From Durusdinium trenchii (taxonomy: Eukaryota; Sar; Dinophyceae; Suessiales; Symbiodiniaceae), in NCBI GenBank assembly GCA_963970005.1, contig CAXAMN010001447.1:440053-504052 (forward strand): a stretch of DNA of 64,000 bases. The letters are read 5' to 3'. A program made the translations under genes and the position numbers. How positions within the stretch are numbered: the first letter of the stretch is position 1; each line of letters opens with the position of its first letter. Of the stretch, positions 18,805 through 31,593 are shown in pieces. The notes below the pieces were generated by a model. It did no database searches. It saw only the letters and a program-made list of their open reading frames with translations, and was not told the DNA's origin.

Positions 18805-18900
18805 TCAAGGCGGCACGTTTCGGCACGTTTCGCTTCCGGCCGTGTCGGCACTTTTCGGCGCCTCCCCGGGGATCGGTGCCACCGTGGAGGGATCCGACTC
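18805..18900 (-). CDS. Candidate terminal exon
   Basis: A GC-rich island in AT-richer DNA. On the minus strand a TTGCAG acceptor is followed by an open 31-codon frame beginning ESDPSTVAPIPGEAPKSADT and ending in TGA at 18805-18807. The low-complexity Ser/Pro/Ala/Glu content is typical of disordered tails. Alternatively the exon ends earlier at one of two GTGCCG donors. Upstream exons were not found and no function can be given. Confidence 0.3.
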   Translation of the reverse strand, partial: ESDPSTVAPIPGEAPKSADTAGSETCRNVPP

Positions 18901-19209
18901 CTGCAACCGAGGTACGGCGAGGCCGGTGCAGCGGTCCTCAAGGGAGTGTCCCGGCGTCCCTGAAGCGGTCCCTACACCCAAATGGACTGCTGAAGAGCAG
19001 TGTCTACTGTTTCACAGATGTTTAAACCAAAGATGTAGTGTTGTTCGATTTGAGTCCCAACATGGGTGGGAGTCCCATTTAGCCCTTCATTTTTCTATGC
19101 TAATTAGCAACAACCACTGCAATGGACTTTTCGTGAAGGCTCAACAGGGCGGCCAAGCCTGAGTGGAGTCCTGTTTAGTTCTTTGCCCATTCTTCCTCAT
19201 TCATCCAGC

Positions 19210-19290
19210 AGTCACAAAGGGGTGCTTAATGGAGGTTAGGCGTGCCCATTATCCACTCACTTAGAGACCCAAAACCACCCCTTTGTGACT
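19210..19290. repeat. Foldback element with 15-bp perfect arms
   Basis: AGTCACAAAGGGGTG at 19210-19224 is exactly the reverse complement of 19276-19290. The interior contains GTGCCCA and ATCCACTCACTTAG. The same layout recurs at 38697-38790 and, inverted or partial, at 25275-25340 and 59789-59825. It is therefore a dispersed family, probably a small non-autonomous transposon. Confidence 0.7.
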
Positions 19291-21597
19291 CCTGGATGTC
19301 TTCTCTCCACTCTTCGCGCCCAACAAAGCATCCTTTTTCCTTGGACCCCGGGGATTCAATCCCCACAAATGATTCCCAAACACGACCACCATCTGGGACT
19401 GGAAGATATATGAACCCCAGAAAGACCCCTTCTCAATCAAGCACACTGAACATGTACTCCCTTTAAGAAGTCCAGCTCGACTCCATTTGGGCCGAGCCTT
19501 CAGTCGTCCAGAAGCAGCTGCCGAAATCGGTTTGTATTCCCAGGGCAAATATATATATATATATATGCAATATGATGCCATTCTCCCAGTCCCGGATGGC
19601 AGGATTCATGTTCTGGGGGATTGGCCGCCCGGCGCCGGCGAGGCATCACACCGCCTGGCGAGCGGAGGATTGGGCGGTGAGGACCTGACGTTCGATGCTC
19701 GGTTCGGGACTGGTGACCTATCAGTTGGCAGTGTATCAGTGGGTGAGGGGGGGGGGAATCTGGTCAAAGGAAAAAATAGAACCTCAGAAACAGGCATCTT
19801 CTCAGATTCGATGATTCAGGTATGATTCAGGTTCTTCTAGGGAAAAGAACCAATTGAATAAAACAAAATCTTCTAAGATGTGCCCATTGATTGGGACCCT
19901 GCGGAGTTCTTGGACAAGGGCAGCTGTGAAAAACACATCGCTCTGGGCTGACTTAGTGGCTCGAGCACTACATCTGGTGGATCCGGCCCGTACAGTCTCA
20001 CAACAGGCAGTTTGAGGTGTTCCAAAAAATGACAGACGCTTGCTTGCCAATGACCTGGTAGGAGTTTTTCTTGGTGGGGTGGTTGGTATAGTGCTAGTTG
20101 GCGTTCATTGAAAACAACGCTGGCGTGTCAAGCTAAGGGAATGAAACGGCAGGAGTCGTTTAATGATAGCAACCAGCAACCCGCAGAAAGATGTCGCGGG
20201 TCGATACCGTCAGATACCATCTTGTGCTTGACTTTTGACCAGATGTCTAGGTGTGCAGATCATGCTTCACTTTTCGACTGGTCTCGCTCTCAACACTGCT
20301 TGCGAGCCATGAGAACGACATCATCCAACTGGTCCTTTCCCAAAGCATGCTAGAGACGACAGCAAGCATTGCAGCTCCCGAGTACTCTCCACAGGCAGCC
20401 ACGGCAGCCACGCTTTCACGCATTTTGGATCATTTTGGACTCCAATCTCTCGATCTGGTCGGCCAGCATGCAAGACTTGAGCTTCGTCATGTCCGCAATC
20501 GCTTTAGCACACAGGCTTTAAAAGAGGGTGAACCCTCATAAGCGTGAAATCGCTGTATCACAAGAGATGGAACAAATCAACATATCTAAAACACTATATT
20601 TTGCCTCAGTGAAGTAAAGGAAGATCCACTGGTCGAAGGTGCAACAAAACAACAGATCGCTTTTGGTGGGCGAGTTAGTCTCTGGAGCTATGTGGTTCAC
20701 AACTTCTTCTCGGACGCACGTCCCGCGTGCGTGGCGTGCATGGTGAAATCCACAGCCACTGCCCATCACATGCATGTGCTGACACAAGACGCATCTGGAA
20801 CATTCCAAACACCGTTGTCCAGTGGTGCACCATTTTTGTTCATCAACCCCTGCCCCTGACAAAAGAACTGACGCCTGTCGGCCTTCAAGAGACATTACGA
20901 ACTAGGAATTCAGCTCCTTAGCCATCGGTCGCTTCTGCCATGAGTCTTTAGGAGGAGGGTCCTTCTGTTTGATCACCCAAATCTAGGGCTCACAAGAGAG
21001 AGATCCACGGCGGCATACCCGCATCGTAGTTGATTTGGTTTTGTTCATTTGTTTGACATAAAAAAGCAATATGTGACATATATGTCTAAAGCAAGAGCGT
21101 CCACTGTCGATTGTAAAGGGTTGGGCTGTCCTGGATTTCAAAATTGGCTAGTTCCTGGGGCAGCAGGAACTGCTCTGTACAAAAGCTCTGTACAAGAATC
21201 TCTCTGTACACCTCAAAAGCTGATTTGACAGAAGGCCACCGAAGGGAAACTCACATTAAACGCTACAGTATCTGAGGGAATGTCAGATACTGTAGCTTTA
21301 GTAATTCTATCAAATCGTAATAATTTGATATCATATCACCTGAAACCAAACATTAGACCTTGGCTCATCCGGCTGTTTCGCTTGTGCAGGTGAGTGTCTT
21401 CCAAAACCACACCGCCACCGCTGTCGTGTCGGCTGTTGGAGTGTGGTTCAGGGAGCCAACGGAGCAGGGCCCCTTACAACTCCAATGACGTAGCCAGTGG
21501 AAGTTTCTCCAAGGTCCCCCAAGGCCACCAAAGAGAACAGGAGAAGTTGTTGAAACTCCTCCAAGGAGGAAACACTAGTGGGTTGAGAGATGATGGC
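19291..21597. other. Non-coding, with an AT microsatellite
   Basis: A (TA)n tract spans about 19547-19566. A GC-rich patch at 19600-19720 is open in several frames, but no frame stands out. A short AGATACTGTAGC-type inverted repeat lies near 21260-21300 (GCTACAGTATCTGA and CAGATACTGTAGC). No gene is supported. Confidence 0.4.
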
Positions 21598-21676
21598 AAA
21601 ATCCTCAAAAGGTGGTTTAGTAGTGGATCCCCATCTAAAAGACATCTTGGGGTGCCAGCGCCATAGAAACCACTGT
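21598..21676. repeat. Dispersed ACAGTGGTTT family, copy 1
   Basis: This copy contains GGTGGTTT, GTGGATCCCCATCT, AAAAGACATCTTGG and ends in GAAACCACTGT (aaaccactgt at 21667-21676). It matches copies at 29364, 36903 and about 62570. The left inverted repeat is degraded here. Confidence 0.6.
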
Positions 21677-24600
21677 AGAAGTCGTTGAAACATCCGCTTC
21701 TACAAATGTTGAAACCACACTCTCATGGAACTCCAAAATGAAGAGCTTAGGTCGACTGCCTGTCCAAACTTCTGGCTGCTTGTTGCCCAAACACCCCTAC
21801 TTCACGTTTTGCCGGAGGTTCCCGAACGCATCCCTGCCTCACCCGAACTTTGATGTTGAAGAGGTTGAAGATACAAACATCGAACAACATTGGGAAGGAA
21901 ACGTAAAACCAATGAATTAGAGAATCATGTTTACGATGTTTAAAACAATAATACACAAGGTTGTCTCTGTATTTCTCGTTTATAGACAGTTCTTTAGTTG
22001 AAACACGATGCCTCCCTCAGACCTCTTAGAAAAATCTCTAGCTTTAGCCTCACCCAATAGGAGCCCTTCGTTAAACGAATTCACACAGGTGTTTCATACG
22101 GTTTTGGTTCATGGGGAATGAAATGCTGGAAATCGTCAACAACTCACCTTTGGAACCAACACACACAAAGAAAGGAACAAAAGATCTGATTCTTCCAGCA
22201 GCCCTCAAGCACTTGCTTGAAGCCACTACCCGCGGCTCTCAAGTCGGATGACTTCCTTCTGCAAATGAGGATCCACCATTGGGGCTGCAATGTCCGCCCC
22301 CATGCGGTACTGGTGGCCTATGTTGGATTAGATTAGCTTTCTGGAAAAGGAGGCCAAGCTGGAAAAGGGAGAAGATAGAAGACAAAAAGCACACCCAAAC
22401 GCTCCATGGGCTGCCATATATGCCGATCAGTTGGGGTGGTTTGGGGGGTCAACGTAGGCATATCTGGCATACATGGAGTGTATGGGACATATACATGGTA
22501 AAAGTGTAAAACGAACAAGCCAATGGCCAAGCAAGCAGGGCGAAGCAATGCCGCCAAGCAATGCCGGCGGCGGTGGTGGTGTTTGCTGGCCGCACACGTT
22601 GTATTTTAACATGGAAAACAAACAAAGAACACCTCGAGACTAATTACATCTAATTACCCAAAGACCCCTGAGAAAAGCATGTTTGCCCAAAAACCTCCTC
22701 TCCCTTGGACTTCCAAAGCTCTCCTGATTCCAACACCCGCAGAAACCACGCGACCTCGACTTAGGACGAAACCACCTGTGCATCGCCCAGAGACTGGATG
22801 AACTCCAACCACACCTTTCCCTACGTACGTCCAGTCCGACCCAGGTCCAGTCTCCAGGTCTTTCACCTCCCTTGTGTTCGAAAAGGTCTCCAAAATAGCT
22901 AGCTGCAGCTAGCTTTATTGTTACTAAGAATAGATAAGAATGCTACTATAGTAATAAGGCCAGGAGCCCCCCTCATAGCGTCCTGGTTCCAAGTCCAGTT
23001 CATGACCACGCGTCTGACCTGTGAGGCTCCCCCCGCACCGAGGCAGGTCGGTCAAGGGGTCTTCGACTGACTGGGTTCGAAGAGGACGACAGGGTTCGTC
23101 CCTTTTAGTGTGACGCTACTTAGTAGTATATTGACACTACTAGTATAAATATAGTAAAGCTGACAGGTTACTTAGTAGTATCAATATAGCCACGTGAAGA
23201 GGGTCTCAGATTTCTTAGGTGTGCCACACGAGCTGGTTGACACTACTCATGTACGTCCAATAGTGACTCCTCATCAAGAAGGCCACGTCTCGCAATCTCT
23301 GTACAGCCTGTGGGGTCGCACATATCTCGGTAGAGCCCCACTGCCATCGCGGCGCAAGAGATACAAAAGCTTGCGGATGAGGCCACTGCCAACAAAAATC
23401 CATGCGGATATCGTCTCAGCACTTGGTCATTCAATATTGTGAGACATCTACTATGACTATGGCATCATCACCAAACGCACATGGGCAAGGGGCTTCGGCA
23501 TTTGCTCTGTCAGTTGATGAACCAAAGAACAGCATTAGCAGCTCGGTGAAACATACCTATAGAGCATCCTGTCTGGGTGTCCTGTCTGGAGATCCCTAAG
23601 TCGTGGGTTGGGTAGTCCGGGCACCCACAGGACAGAGGGTCCTACTGTTGACCGTAGTACTGTATCCATCCAACAATGACCCCCCTGTTGCCCCTGTTTG
23701 TCGAGGAAAGCAGTCTTCGAAGGGGCCATAGATGGGTGAAATTGTGTACTATTGTTGGATAACGAGGGTCATTGAGGCATGATGAAGGGTGTTGGAAGTC
23801 ACCTGTTCAGAGATCCGTCACTAATCGCCAACCATCAGTTGGATAGTTGAACTCCTCAGAAAAGACCAAATTCGTCACTTAGTCCGTGCAAAACGTGGCA
23901 AAACCTCTCACTGGAACAATCGCTCGTTCTGCCTCAATTTTGTTATTTCCGTCATTTTGTTGTGCCCATTGTGCCCTGCTTTTGATACCTGGTCCCCCTC
24001 AAGTCAACTTAAAGTCCCAAAACCGTTTGACAACAAAACAAGTCTCTGATCCAAACGAGTCTTGAGCGAAACTAGTCCCACCATTTGGTTTTTGTGAACC
24101 CCCCCATCCTCTGGAAGGAGTCTCTGATGTTGTTTAAAGAACTCTTGAGTCTGCCCAGATCTGCCCACTCTTCCAACCGATGCCCTCAAATCCGCCCCAA
24201 CGGCGTCGGAGGCAAGCGCTCACACTCCAGGCGCCCTGCAGGCGCTCTGCCTTGGAAGTTCGGTGGGGTTTGATTATGTTTTGCAGTGTGCATTCTGATG
24301 AGCGCAGGCCTAGACTTCCAGCCATTTTCAAGCTCTATATACTATACACCATATAAATATAAAATATGTCATGTCATACATCAATTTCATTCTGGTTCTG
24401 AGTGATTCACGTCCAAGCACAGAAATTCACCCCACACTTTCAAGTTTTACATCAAAACACCACTTCTAAGGAGTCGTTCTTGGGCGTCCCCTTAGACTCC
24501 ACCCAAGTGAATTGATTTGCCTAGCCTAAATGACCGTTCGGTCTTGCCAGGGCTGCAGTGAACAGGCAGGTGTATGGTGAGCAAGTTTTTGGCAGAAACC

Positions 24601-25274
24601 ACAACGCTTGGAGCTCCACTTGATTGATGGCCATTAAGGATGCTAGAAGCAGGAGCTTAAACGCTGGTGATGCTCAAGGCAGCAAGAAAGGCTGTAAAGA
24701 ACTCTGGCTGCGGGTCAAAACCCACATAATCCCCACAGGAATACAAACGGCACCGAACAATTCAACAAGGCAATCCAGAGCTGAACATGTTCTTCAACTT
24801 TGACTCAAATGCGAACACGTGTCAATTGGCATCCCTCCCCTCAAATGGTAGAAGTGGATTGAGACTAGTCAATAGCACAATCCCCCCAAAAAGGTGGTTC
24901 ATTCAAACACCATCAAGACTTTTGGGTGGACTTATCGTGGATCTCCCACGACCAATGCCAGTCGAGCGACCGCGGCTATGCCTATGCCTGATGCCAAATC
25001 ACACGGCCCTGCTCCTGGGTGAAGTCCGACGTCAATCTGGATGAAGGTGGGAATGGTGAGAAACAAATAGGGCCCACGGGTACACCTTGAACTTATTATG
25101 GCAAGTCACTATTGGTAGATTTGGGGCTGAAGAGATTTATATACTCTATACTATACGCGATTCACTCAATGATGGTAGGGGTCCAATTCTCAAAACGGAT
25201 GTGATTGAGAGTTTCCTGCGTTCCATCTTAGCCTGATCTGTTCAATCCAGAATGGTGAGCAACGCTGAGTGCCA
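21677..25274. other. Non-coding stretch, no gene seen
   Basis: No supported gene. ACTTAGTAGTAT occurs twice (near 23117 and 23170) in an AT-rich patch. A GC-rich patch at 24180-24260 is open on the minus strand (AERLQGAWSVSACLRRRW) but lacks clear splice borders. AT-rich TATACTATACACC-like words occur near 24340 and 25140. Confidence 0.35.
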
Positions 25275-25340
25275 GGAGTTTTTAAAGGGATGTTCCGTTT
25301 TGAGTTCCCAGAGTGAGTGGATGTTCTGGGCACCCTAATT
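25275..25340. repeat. Partial foldback of the CACCCCTTTGTGAC family
   Basis: GAGTGGATGTTCTGGGCACCCTAATT is the inverse of the interior of the element at 38697-38790 (GTGCCCAGAACATCCATTCACT). The arm AGGAGTTTTTAAAGGGATG is a degraded version of the family arm. This is an old, inverted copy. The flanks to 26354 show no gene. Confidence 0.45.
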
Positions 25341-26354
25341 AACCTCCATGGATCTCTCCCTGTTCCTCCATGGAGCTGCTGGTGCGTCATTACCTCTGTC
25401 GCTGTTCCAGGGAACTCGTCCATCAACGATCGGGTTTGTGTCCAAACGCGAGCCTTTCCACCGCGTTGGCTAACCGCGTTGGCGTGCGTTTCTTGTATCT
25501 AACAGGTGTCCACTGTTACCACTAGCCCTAGCAGGTACCGACCACTGATAGTAGCCCTGCTGGTCTTCTTTGGGCAAATCAAATCAATTCACTATTCTGC
25601 GACAAAACCTCCCATTCACCCCTCATTTCACCCCTCCCAGGTAGATGACAAAAACATGCAAAAACCTCTTTTTGCCCCGCGACTCGAGGCGACTGGTCTA
25701 AGGCAACTCGTCTACATGAAAGGCTCGTGAGTTCGGACTCGGCAGACTCTGACTGCACTCTCCATGTGACTCTGTGGACTCTCCGAGTGGCTAAAGTGGT
25801 CTTTCCCAGCAAGGTCTTCTGGTCCACCTCGGGTTCTGGATCAGGTCTCCCGTGGTCCTGGGGACCTTCGTTGACAACGAAGAAAGGACGCAGCAAGTTG
25901 ATACCAGTTGTCATAATAACTATGGTTGATACCAGTTGACTCAGCAATGTCCAAGGAAAGGTTCCTTTCAGCAAGAGTATTCTACAGGTAGTGGCCATCT
26001 TTTGGGGGGAGATGTGCAAGCTCCATATGGGTTTAGTCATCTGCGCAAAGAGCCCGTCCCCCCAAAATACAACTGCCCCAATACAACTGCCCTTGAAAAG
26101 GAAACATAACAAACAACAAACCATCACCAGAACATGTCATGGAAATGCATGGCATGGCCATGCATGGCCCCTTGGATGAACATAGTTTCTTCTACATAAA
26201 CCTCGGTGCTTCTACAAAGGACCTATGATTTCATTCTCGGCCCACTCTTATTTCCTTTACACCCCGGACCTTGTACTCTGATGACACAGGTGAGTACGGA
26301 CACAAGTGACTGAGTCGAGGTGACAGGAGATCCAGGTCCAATGAAGCAAGCAAG

Positions 26355-26470
26355 CTATACTCTCCAGGTGACACAGGTCCAGGTCTCATCATATTGATGC
26401 CACCCATCCTCGTCGTCGAGAACGACTCGAACGGTCGTTCGACCGACGGTTGTGCGCTTCATGGCAGGCG
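26355..26470 (-). CDS. Candidate exon (weak)
   Basis: On the minus strand a short frame reads VRVVLDDEDGWHQYDETWTC, more protein-like than the other frames, in a slightly GC-rich patch. No strong acceptor is visible upstream. The frame ends at a stop at 26355, or earlier at a GA-type donor. It lies just left of the second LINE but on the opposite strand. Confidence 0.2.
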
Positions 26471-26599
26471 GATCTGGACACCCCGGGGGCACCATGCTTG
26501 ACCACCCGATCGATACTTGCACACACGTGTCCCAAGCCACACACGTCCCGGACCTTCCGTGTCAGGGGGTACCGGGCCGTACCGGGGGTGTGAAAAATG

Positions 26600-27797
26600 A
26601 ACAGTTGTTGAGGATTTCAACCCTTTGGCGCCCGTGACTTCGTGGTGGACTGACGGTTCTGTGTTTTGGCCTCATGTTTTCTGGCTTTCGGCTGGGGGCT
26701 TCTCCATTGTCAATGAACGACAGCAAGAAGTCTATGGTGGACATGTTCATCATTTGCACATTTCGTCATACACCACCGAACTCTGGGCCATTGTTACAGC
26801 CATTCACAAGTGTTCTGGTCCAACGGAAGTTTTCACGGATTGTCAGACGATTGTGGATCAATTCGCCCAGTTGAGAGCTCAAGGCTCTGCGCAAGACAGC
26901 TGGTCCCACTTATCCTGGTGGCAAGCGGCGAACAATAGGTTGACGGATTTGCTTAGAAGGCATTCTGATCCTTTTGTTGTGTCTTGGGTTCCTTCTCACC
27001 TGTATGAACACCTCCCGGAGACTTATATCACCACGGAGATGGCTTCTGCAAAGAATACTGAGATCAGACACATTGTTGGCAACCGATATGCTGACAAATT
27101 TGCCAAGTACCACGCCTTCCAAGCCACCAGCGTGAGTCCAGATGACGAACACATGTTGAAGACCAGCATTGTTCGTAGACAGGATTGGCTGACACAGTTG
27201 AAACTTGATATCGCCTCACTCCAGAAAATCGACCAAGACAATAAACTCGAGGCTCGCTTAGCAGCTGAAGAAGCTTCAGAAGATGTTTTTGTTCTTTTTC
27301 CTCAATGGAACTGGGGCGCTCAGATCCAGGACTTCCCATGGACTCCAACGTATGTTTTTAGTGCAGCGACTATTCCTCCTCAATGGTCCTGCAAACCTCA
27401 GGATTGGAAAGTTTTGGGCTCGTTTTTCGAATGTCAACATTGGCGGCTCGCGGAGGATGCGGTCACCTCTTATGTAGAGTTGGCTGTGGTGTTTTTCTTG
27501 CAGGGCTTCCGGCTACCTTCGCAGGATACTTCCATTCACACTTTCCGTGACCTCACAACTGAAGTCCGCCAGTTTGTCACCCAGGTTCGTGGTGTTTCGG
27601 GCACTTCTTTCATTCCTGGCTGTCACAACCGACATCGAAATAAAAGCATTGGGAAGTCTTTACCGAACGGCACGATCGACGGAGCTGAGATCTTCATGAC
27701 TCACGACATTAGAGTTCGCTTTGCTCGCATCCTTGCGGGTGTTTCCACGGCTCGGTTGCAAGCGTGGGCCTTCACTTTAGACAGCGCTGAGGCTTAA
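26600..27797 (+). mobile_element. 5'-truncated LINE, RNase H and C-terminal domain
   Basis: A plus-strand retrotransposon remnant. An uninterrupted frame from about 26601 to 27797 encodes an RNase H domain: WWTDGSV with the first aspartate, TTELWAIV with the glutamate, VFTDCQT, and HIVGNRYADKF with the last aspartate. It then encodes the C-terminal domain that also follows RNase H in the large LINE (SYVELAVVFFLQGFRLPS). Endonuclease and reverse transcriptase are absent, as expected for a 5'-truncated insertion made by incomplete target-primed reverse transcription. The open frame starts after a TGA at 26598 and its first usable codon is a TTG, so it has no genuine start of its own. Having no frameshift across 390 codons suggests a recent insertion. 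It diverges clearly from the large element, so it is a different family. Confidence 0.85.
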
Positions 27798-29363
27798 TTC
27801 GGGGTTCACATGTGAAATCATATGTGTGGAGGATGCCAGGCAGAATGCCCGGTATGCCAGACGAGACTCACTCGCCGCGACAGGAAGAACAGAATAGACC
27901 AACCTTCCCCCCAAAAACTGACTGGTGCGACTCGTAGGGAATAAGGGAATCCATCGCCCCCAATAGGGATTCTGGATCCCACCCTCAGCCACCCTGCGAG
28001 ACCGTCGCACCGGTCAGAAAAAGAACTGCAGGTCGGTTTGGAGCTCCAGGTTTGGACTCACCATGTCGAGTTCAGCAGTGCGGTGCCAATGAAATGGTTC
28101 CGGCTGACGGGTCCCTCAAAACCAACTAGTTGGACACCCAAAACCCCTTGCATCGGTTCGCGTCTGATCCCCTATTTGTAACACTTCAAAGGGCCATAGC
28201 TTCTATGGCCCACAAAACCGTGATTGGGCCTTTTCACCACCCATCTGTCAAAACTGCCTCAGGAACGTCAGAGGATCCAAAGAAAAGTCCGCTCAAAAAA
28301 CACAATTTGCATTCTGCCGTCCACTCTGCAATCATTTCTGAGTGACTGTTTTAGTGTGGACACTCCCTTTCACATCCTTTTCTCACCCCTCACAATCCCT
28401 CCAATTCTCCTTCTCCTTTTCTTTCTCGAATATCAAAACCACCTTTTAGCGGCACCTCCACATACCTCCACCCCACCGTCTATCCCACCCCGCTGACGTC
28501 TGATCTCCAACCTCTCTCTGTCAAAGCGTCTGCGCCACAACCCCAAGACGTCGCTCCGGACAGGAGCTTCGTGATCTTCGCCGGGTCCGCACCCGGATGC
28601 CCTGCGCCCGACCCACCGAGGCTCCGCTCTCGCTCTCGGCGCTCGCACGAGGACGGAGCAAAGGCGTCGGTTGACCGATGTAAACCAGTACAGCCATCGG
28701 TTGTTGGGATGATCTCTATCTGTTTGGTGGAAAGATCTTGACGAAAATCATCCTACCCAAAGTAGAGGCAAGACAATCCAGGCAAGAAGTCTAAGAAATA
28801 TACAGTATACCAATCGTTTTAAATCGTTTTAAGTAAAAACATTGACATGTCACTGTCTGGGACTTCTCATGTCTTTTCTTGGTTCCTTTTGGTGAAGGAG
28901 ATTTACCATAAACCCAGGGGAAGTGATGTTGGACAAAAGACCACGGATGGGATCTGGAAAGATGAGAAGGGTCAGGAGAATCAGTTTTGAGACTTATACA
29001 GTCAAAAAACAAAGATTTATGAATCCCCCCTCTTAGGGCATCAAATGTTTGTCAACACACACTGGTGGCATCAAATGTTGAGTAACAGTGAGTCTTGGCA
29101 CCTTCGTTGCTCCAATCTTCAGAAGTGTCCAAGAAAAATACCAGTGTTGTGTTGACAAAAAAAAATCAACCAATTCCCCTCATGTTCAGTCTGCTTTCCT
29201 TTACAAACACAAAAAACTTCTTAAAGTCTGGGCTATCCCTGCATTCAAGAGTCCCCATCCGCACTGCCCGCGGCCGGTTTTGACGAACGCTAGGTTTGAT
29301 CTTCGATGGGGGGTTGTCCCCCGTCTATCATTAACATGAAAGCTAAGGACATACAAGCTAGTT
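27798..29363. other. LINE 3' flank and non-coding DNA
   Basis: The 3' untranslated part of the short LINE probably occupies the first few hundred bases, but its end is not marked by a poly-A tract. A GC-rich island at about 28489-28665 is open in more than one minus-strand frame (for example SDVLGLWRRRFDRERLEIRR) and has a possible GTGGGA donor at 28488. It may be an exon, but the frame is undecided. Confidence 0.35.
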
Positions 29364-29493
29364 ACAGTGGTTTGAAAGGTTCGATGGCACAAGTTACCCC
29401 AAGATAGGCGGTTTATATGGAGCCATATGGAGCCCCATATAAGACATGTAAGAGACATCTTAGGCTTTGTGCCATCTACTCTGAAACCACTGT
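29364..29493. repeat. Dispersed ACAGTGGTTT family, copy 2
   Basis: ACAGTGGTTT at 29364-29373 and AAACCACTGT at 29484-29493 are perfect 10-bp terminal inverted repeats. The interior holds GGTTCGATGGCACAAGTTACCCCAAG-type sequence (shared in part with the copy near 62580) and GCCATCTACTCTG. At 130 bp with TIRs and no coding capacity, it resembles a MITE. Confidence 0.7.
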
Positions 29494-30015
29494 TTTCCCC
29501 CCATGACCGTGTGCTTTGCTCAAGAACTTTAACGTCCAAACATATCCATTGGACCGAAAGCGGGAGTTCCCCACCCCAGCTGACCACAGCGTGAGCACAG
29601 CATGAGCACAGCGCCTATGAGATGGTAGTGGAAGAGCTCCAGCCAATTCATGCTGGAAGGCATGAAATACCTTGGACACAGAAGACCACGACCCCTCACA
29701 GGTGCTCGCAATTGGCTTGACCACCGGTTTGGATGAATCCAACTGGAAGATGTTCCTGTTGCAGCCGGGCAAAGGCAATTTAGACCATTTCAGCTGGGTT
29801 TCAGCATACCCATGTTGTAGGTGCACTGTATACATCTAGATAGCATACATCAGAGCTTTTTTTGTGGCTGGTTTCCATCTTTCGGGACGATCTATATATA
29901 CAATGTAGGTCTATGTGGGTCTATGTGCCAATGCAGGCCTCTGGGTCCATATACATGAAGCCTAGGGGCTGGATTCCATTCGTGCAAGCAAGATCAAGTA
30001 AGTGGGTATGAAACA

Positions 30016-30100
30016 TACCAGGACCATCCAAGGGGTCTCCAATGGACTACCCCACACTACCTATAGGCTTCCATTGGGCACCCCTTGGATGGTCCAGGTA
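30016..30100. repeat. 85-bp hairpin, copy A
   Basis: TACCAGGACCATCCAAGGGG pairs with the opposite arm CCCCTTGGATGGTCCAGGTA (one mismatch), and the duplex extends towards a loop containing ACCCCACACTACCTATAGGC. The second copy at 36230-36314 has exactly the same length and an identical loop but a matched substitution in both arms. Function is unknown: a foldback transposon or a structured RNA. Confidence 0.75.
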
Positions 30101-31518
30101 GGCAAACCTGGTTTTGAGTTCCAGTGGAGCGGCTCGCCCAGCTTCAACTCGTGGGAAGGCATCTCAGCGATCATCTCCTCAGCGAACTGGGTGCAAGACA
30201 CCAAAAGAAATCAACGAGCCACATCGAACTCCTTGATGTTGGAGTTCAAGTTCACGGCTATACTGGAACATAGGATCCTTAAGCACTTCCTTATAAGCTC
30301 TATCTGTCTCATTCGAATGGCTATTTCAAGCTCACTCAAGTTCAGGAGCAATCCGACGCCCGTGAGCTGTGTGAGCAAGCAAAGTACTGTGCGTGCGATC
30401 CGTCAGGGTGGGGCCAGGCCGGTCTGAGAGAGTCGAGAGGAAGCTCCCAAAAGCTGCCAAGGCCAGCTGTCAAGCAGAAACACCAGGATCTGTGACCCAA
30501 CGTGACGGAACTTGAAGGTTTTGTGACCCAACTGACCCAGCTGGGACATCTGGGGAGGCTTAAGTGATGCTCAAACTCAACGATTTAAAGGGTCACACTG
30601 AAGAACCAGGCAGTCGAACAAACAGAATGAGCTTCGGAAAATATCCTTTCTCGACTGGCAAATGAAAAGACATCCTCATGCCTTGTGGCGCGGCGGCTCC
30701 CCAACAAAACCACTCGAGTTGTCGGAGCAAAGATGCAGGCGAGCATCGTCCGAAGATGCCTGAGGATACGGCTGGGTGTCAGGCTTGGAGTGTTTATGGC
30801 AGTACGACAGGACAACAGTGCAGGTGGTTCAGGATGTTTATATTTGAGGTACATGCGTTTGTTATGAAGAACATGCATTGGAGTGTTTGAGGAAGGAATC
30901 ATCCACCACCGCCCAGAAACTCATACGTACAGTCTATATTTAGTGGGTTGAAGGTCATGAGGGTCATGAGGGTTCGTTGGGCTGTATCATTGTATCATGT
31001 CTTCTGTTTACAGTACTCCTAGTCTTTGTTGGACACCTGATGTGTTTTTTTTTGTTTGTTTTTCGAACTTTCAGAAGACAATTGAGTGTTCAGGTCCCAA
31101 CAACTCTCGAAGCACACGGCCCGAAGATAAAACCACAATGATCAGGCCTTCGCGGGTAAAATCTTCACCTTCTGCACATTCTCTGCCTACCCTTCCAGCT
31201 TCGTTGAAACGTACGAGACTCCCGCAAACGTCGTTGTGATTCGGTTTCTCGTACTTCTCCCGAGCTTGGTCCGAGAAACAAGAAACACTTGTCAAAAAAG
31301 TTCAACAACACAGTGAAGGAGAAAAGAAGTAATACAAAATACTGTGATACAAATTCCTGAATACATTCACTGTCAAATCTTGTGGCGTCTTCTACCTCCC
31401 AAAGCACAGCACTTGTGCAGGTGTTGATCAGTAGGAACCAATGAGTGATTCGTCACTTCCCTCTCAGCTCATTCTCCACTGCCACCGTGGCCTGACGCAA
31501 CCAACTGATCGACCAAGT
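30101..31518. other. Non-coding stretch, no gene seen
   Basis: Open frames at 30.0-30.4 and 30.6-30.9 kb have no recognisable protein character. No RNA gene is apparent. Confidence 0.35.
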
Positions 31519-31593
31519 TCAGCGTGCCTGCAGCGCTCTCTCTTCCTCACTGATGGGCTCCTCCACCTTTGCCCTCATCCGCACGTGCCCCTC
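31519..31593 (-). CDS. Candidate terminal exon
   Basis: On the minus strand a GCGCCGCAG acceptor precedes a 24-codon charged frame (EGHVRMRAKVEEPISEEERA, then LQAR) that ends in TGA at 31519-31521, within a GC-rich island. The acidic helix-like composition favours coding. The upstream part of the gene is not identified. Confidence 0.35.
   Translation of the reverse strand, partial: EGHVRMRAKVEEPISEEERALQAR

Noticed and set aside
19547-19566. TA tract as a telomere or origin
   Set aside because: Too short, with no telomeric TTTAGGG units around it; an ordinary microsatellite.
25579-26127. 182-codon minus-strand frame
   Set aside because: Long, but composition is erratic (Cys/Phe-rich start, mixed tail), with no domain or splice support; treated as chance.
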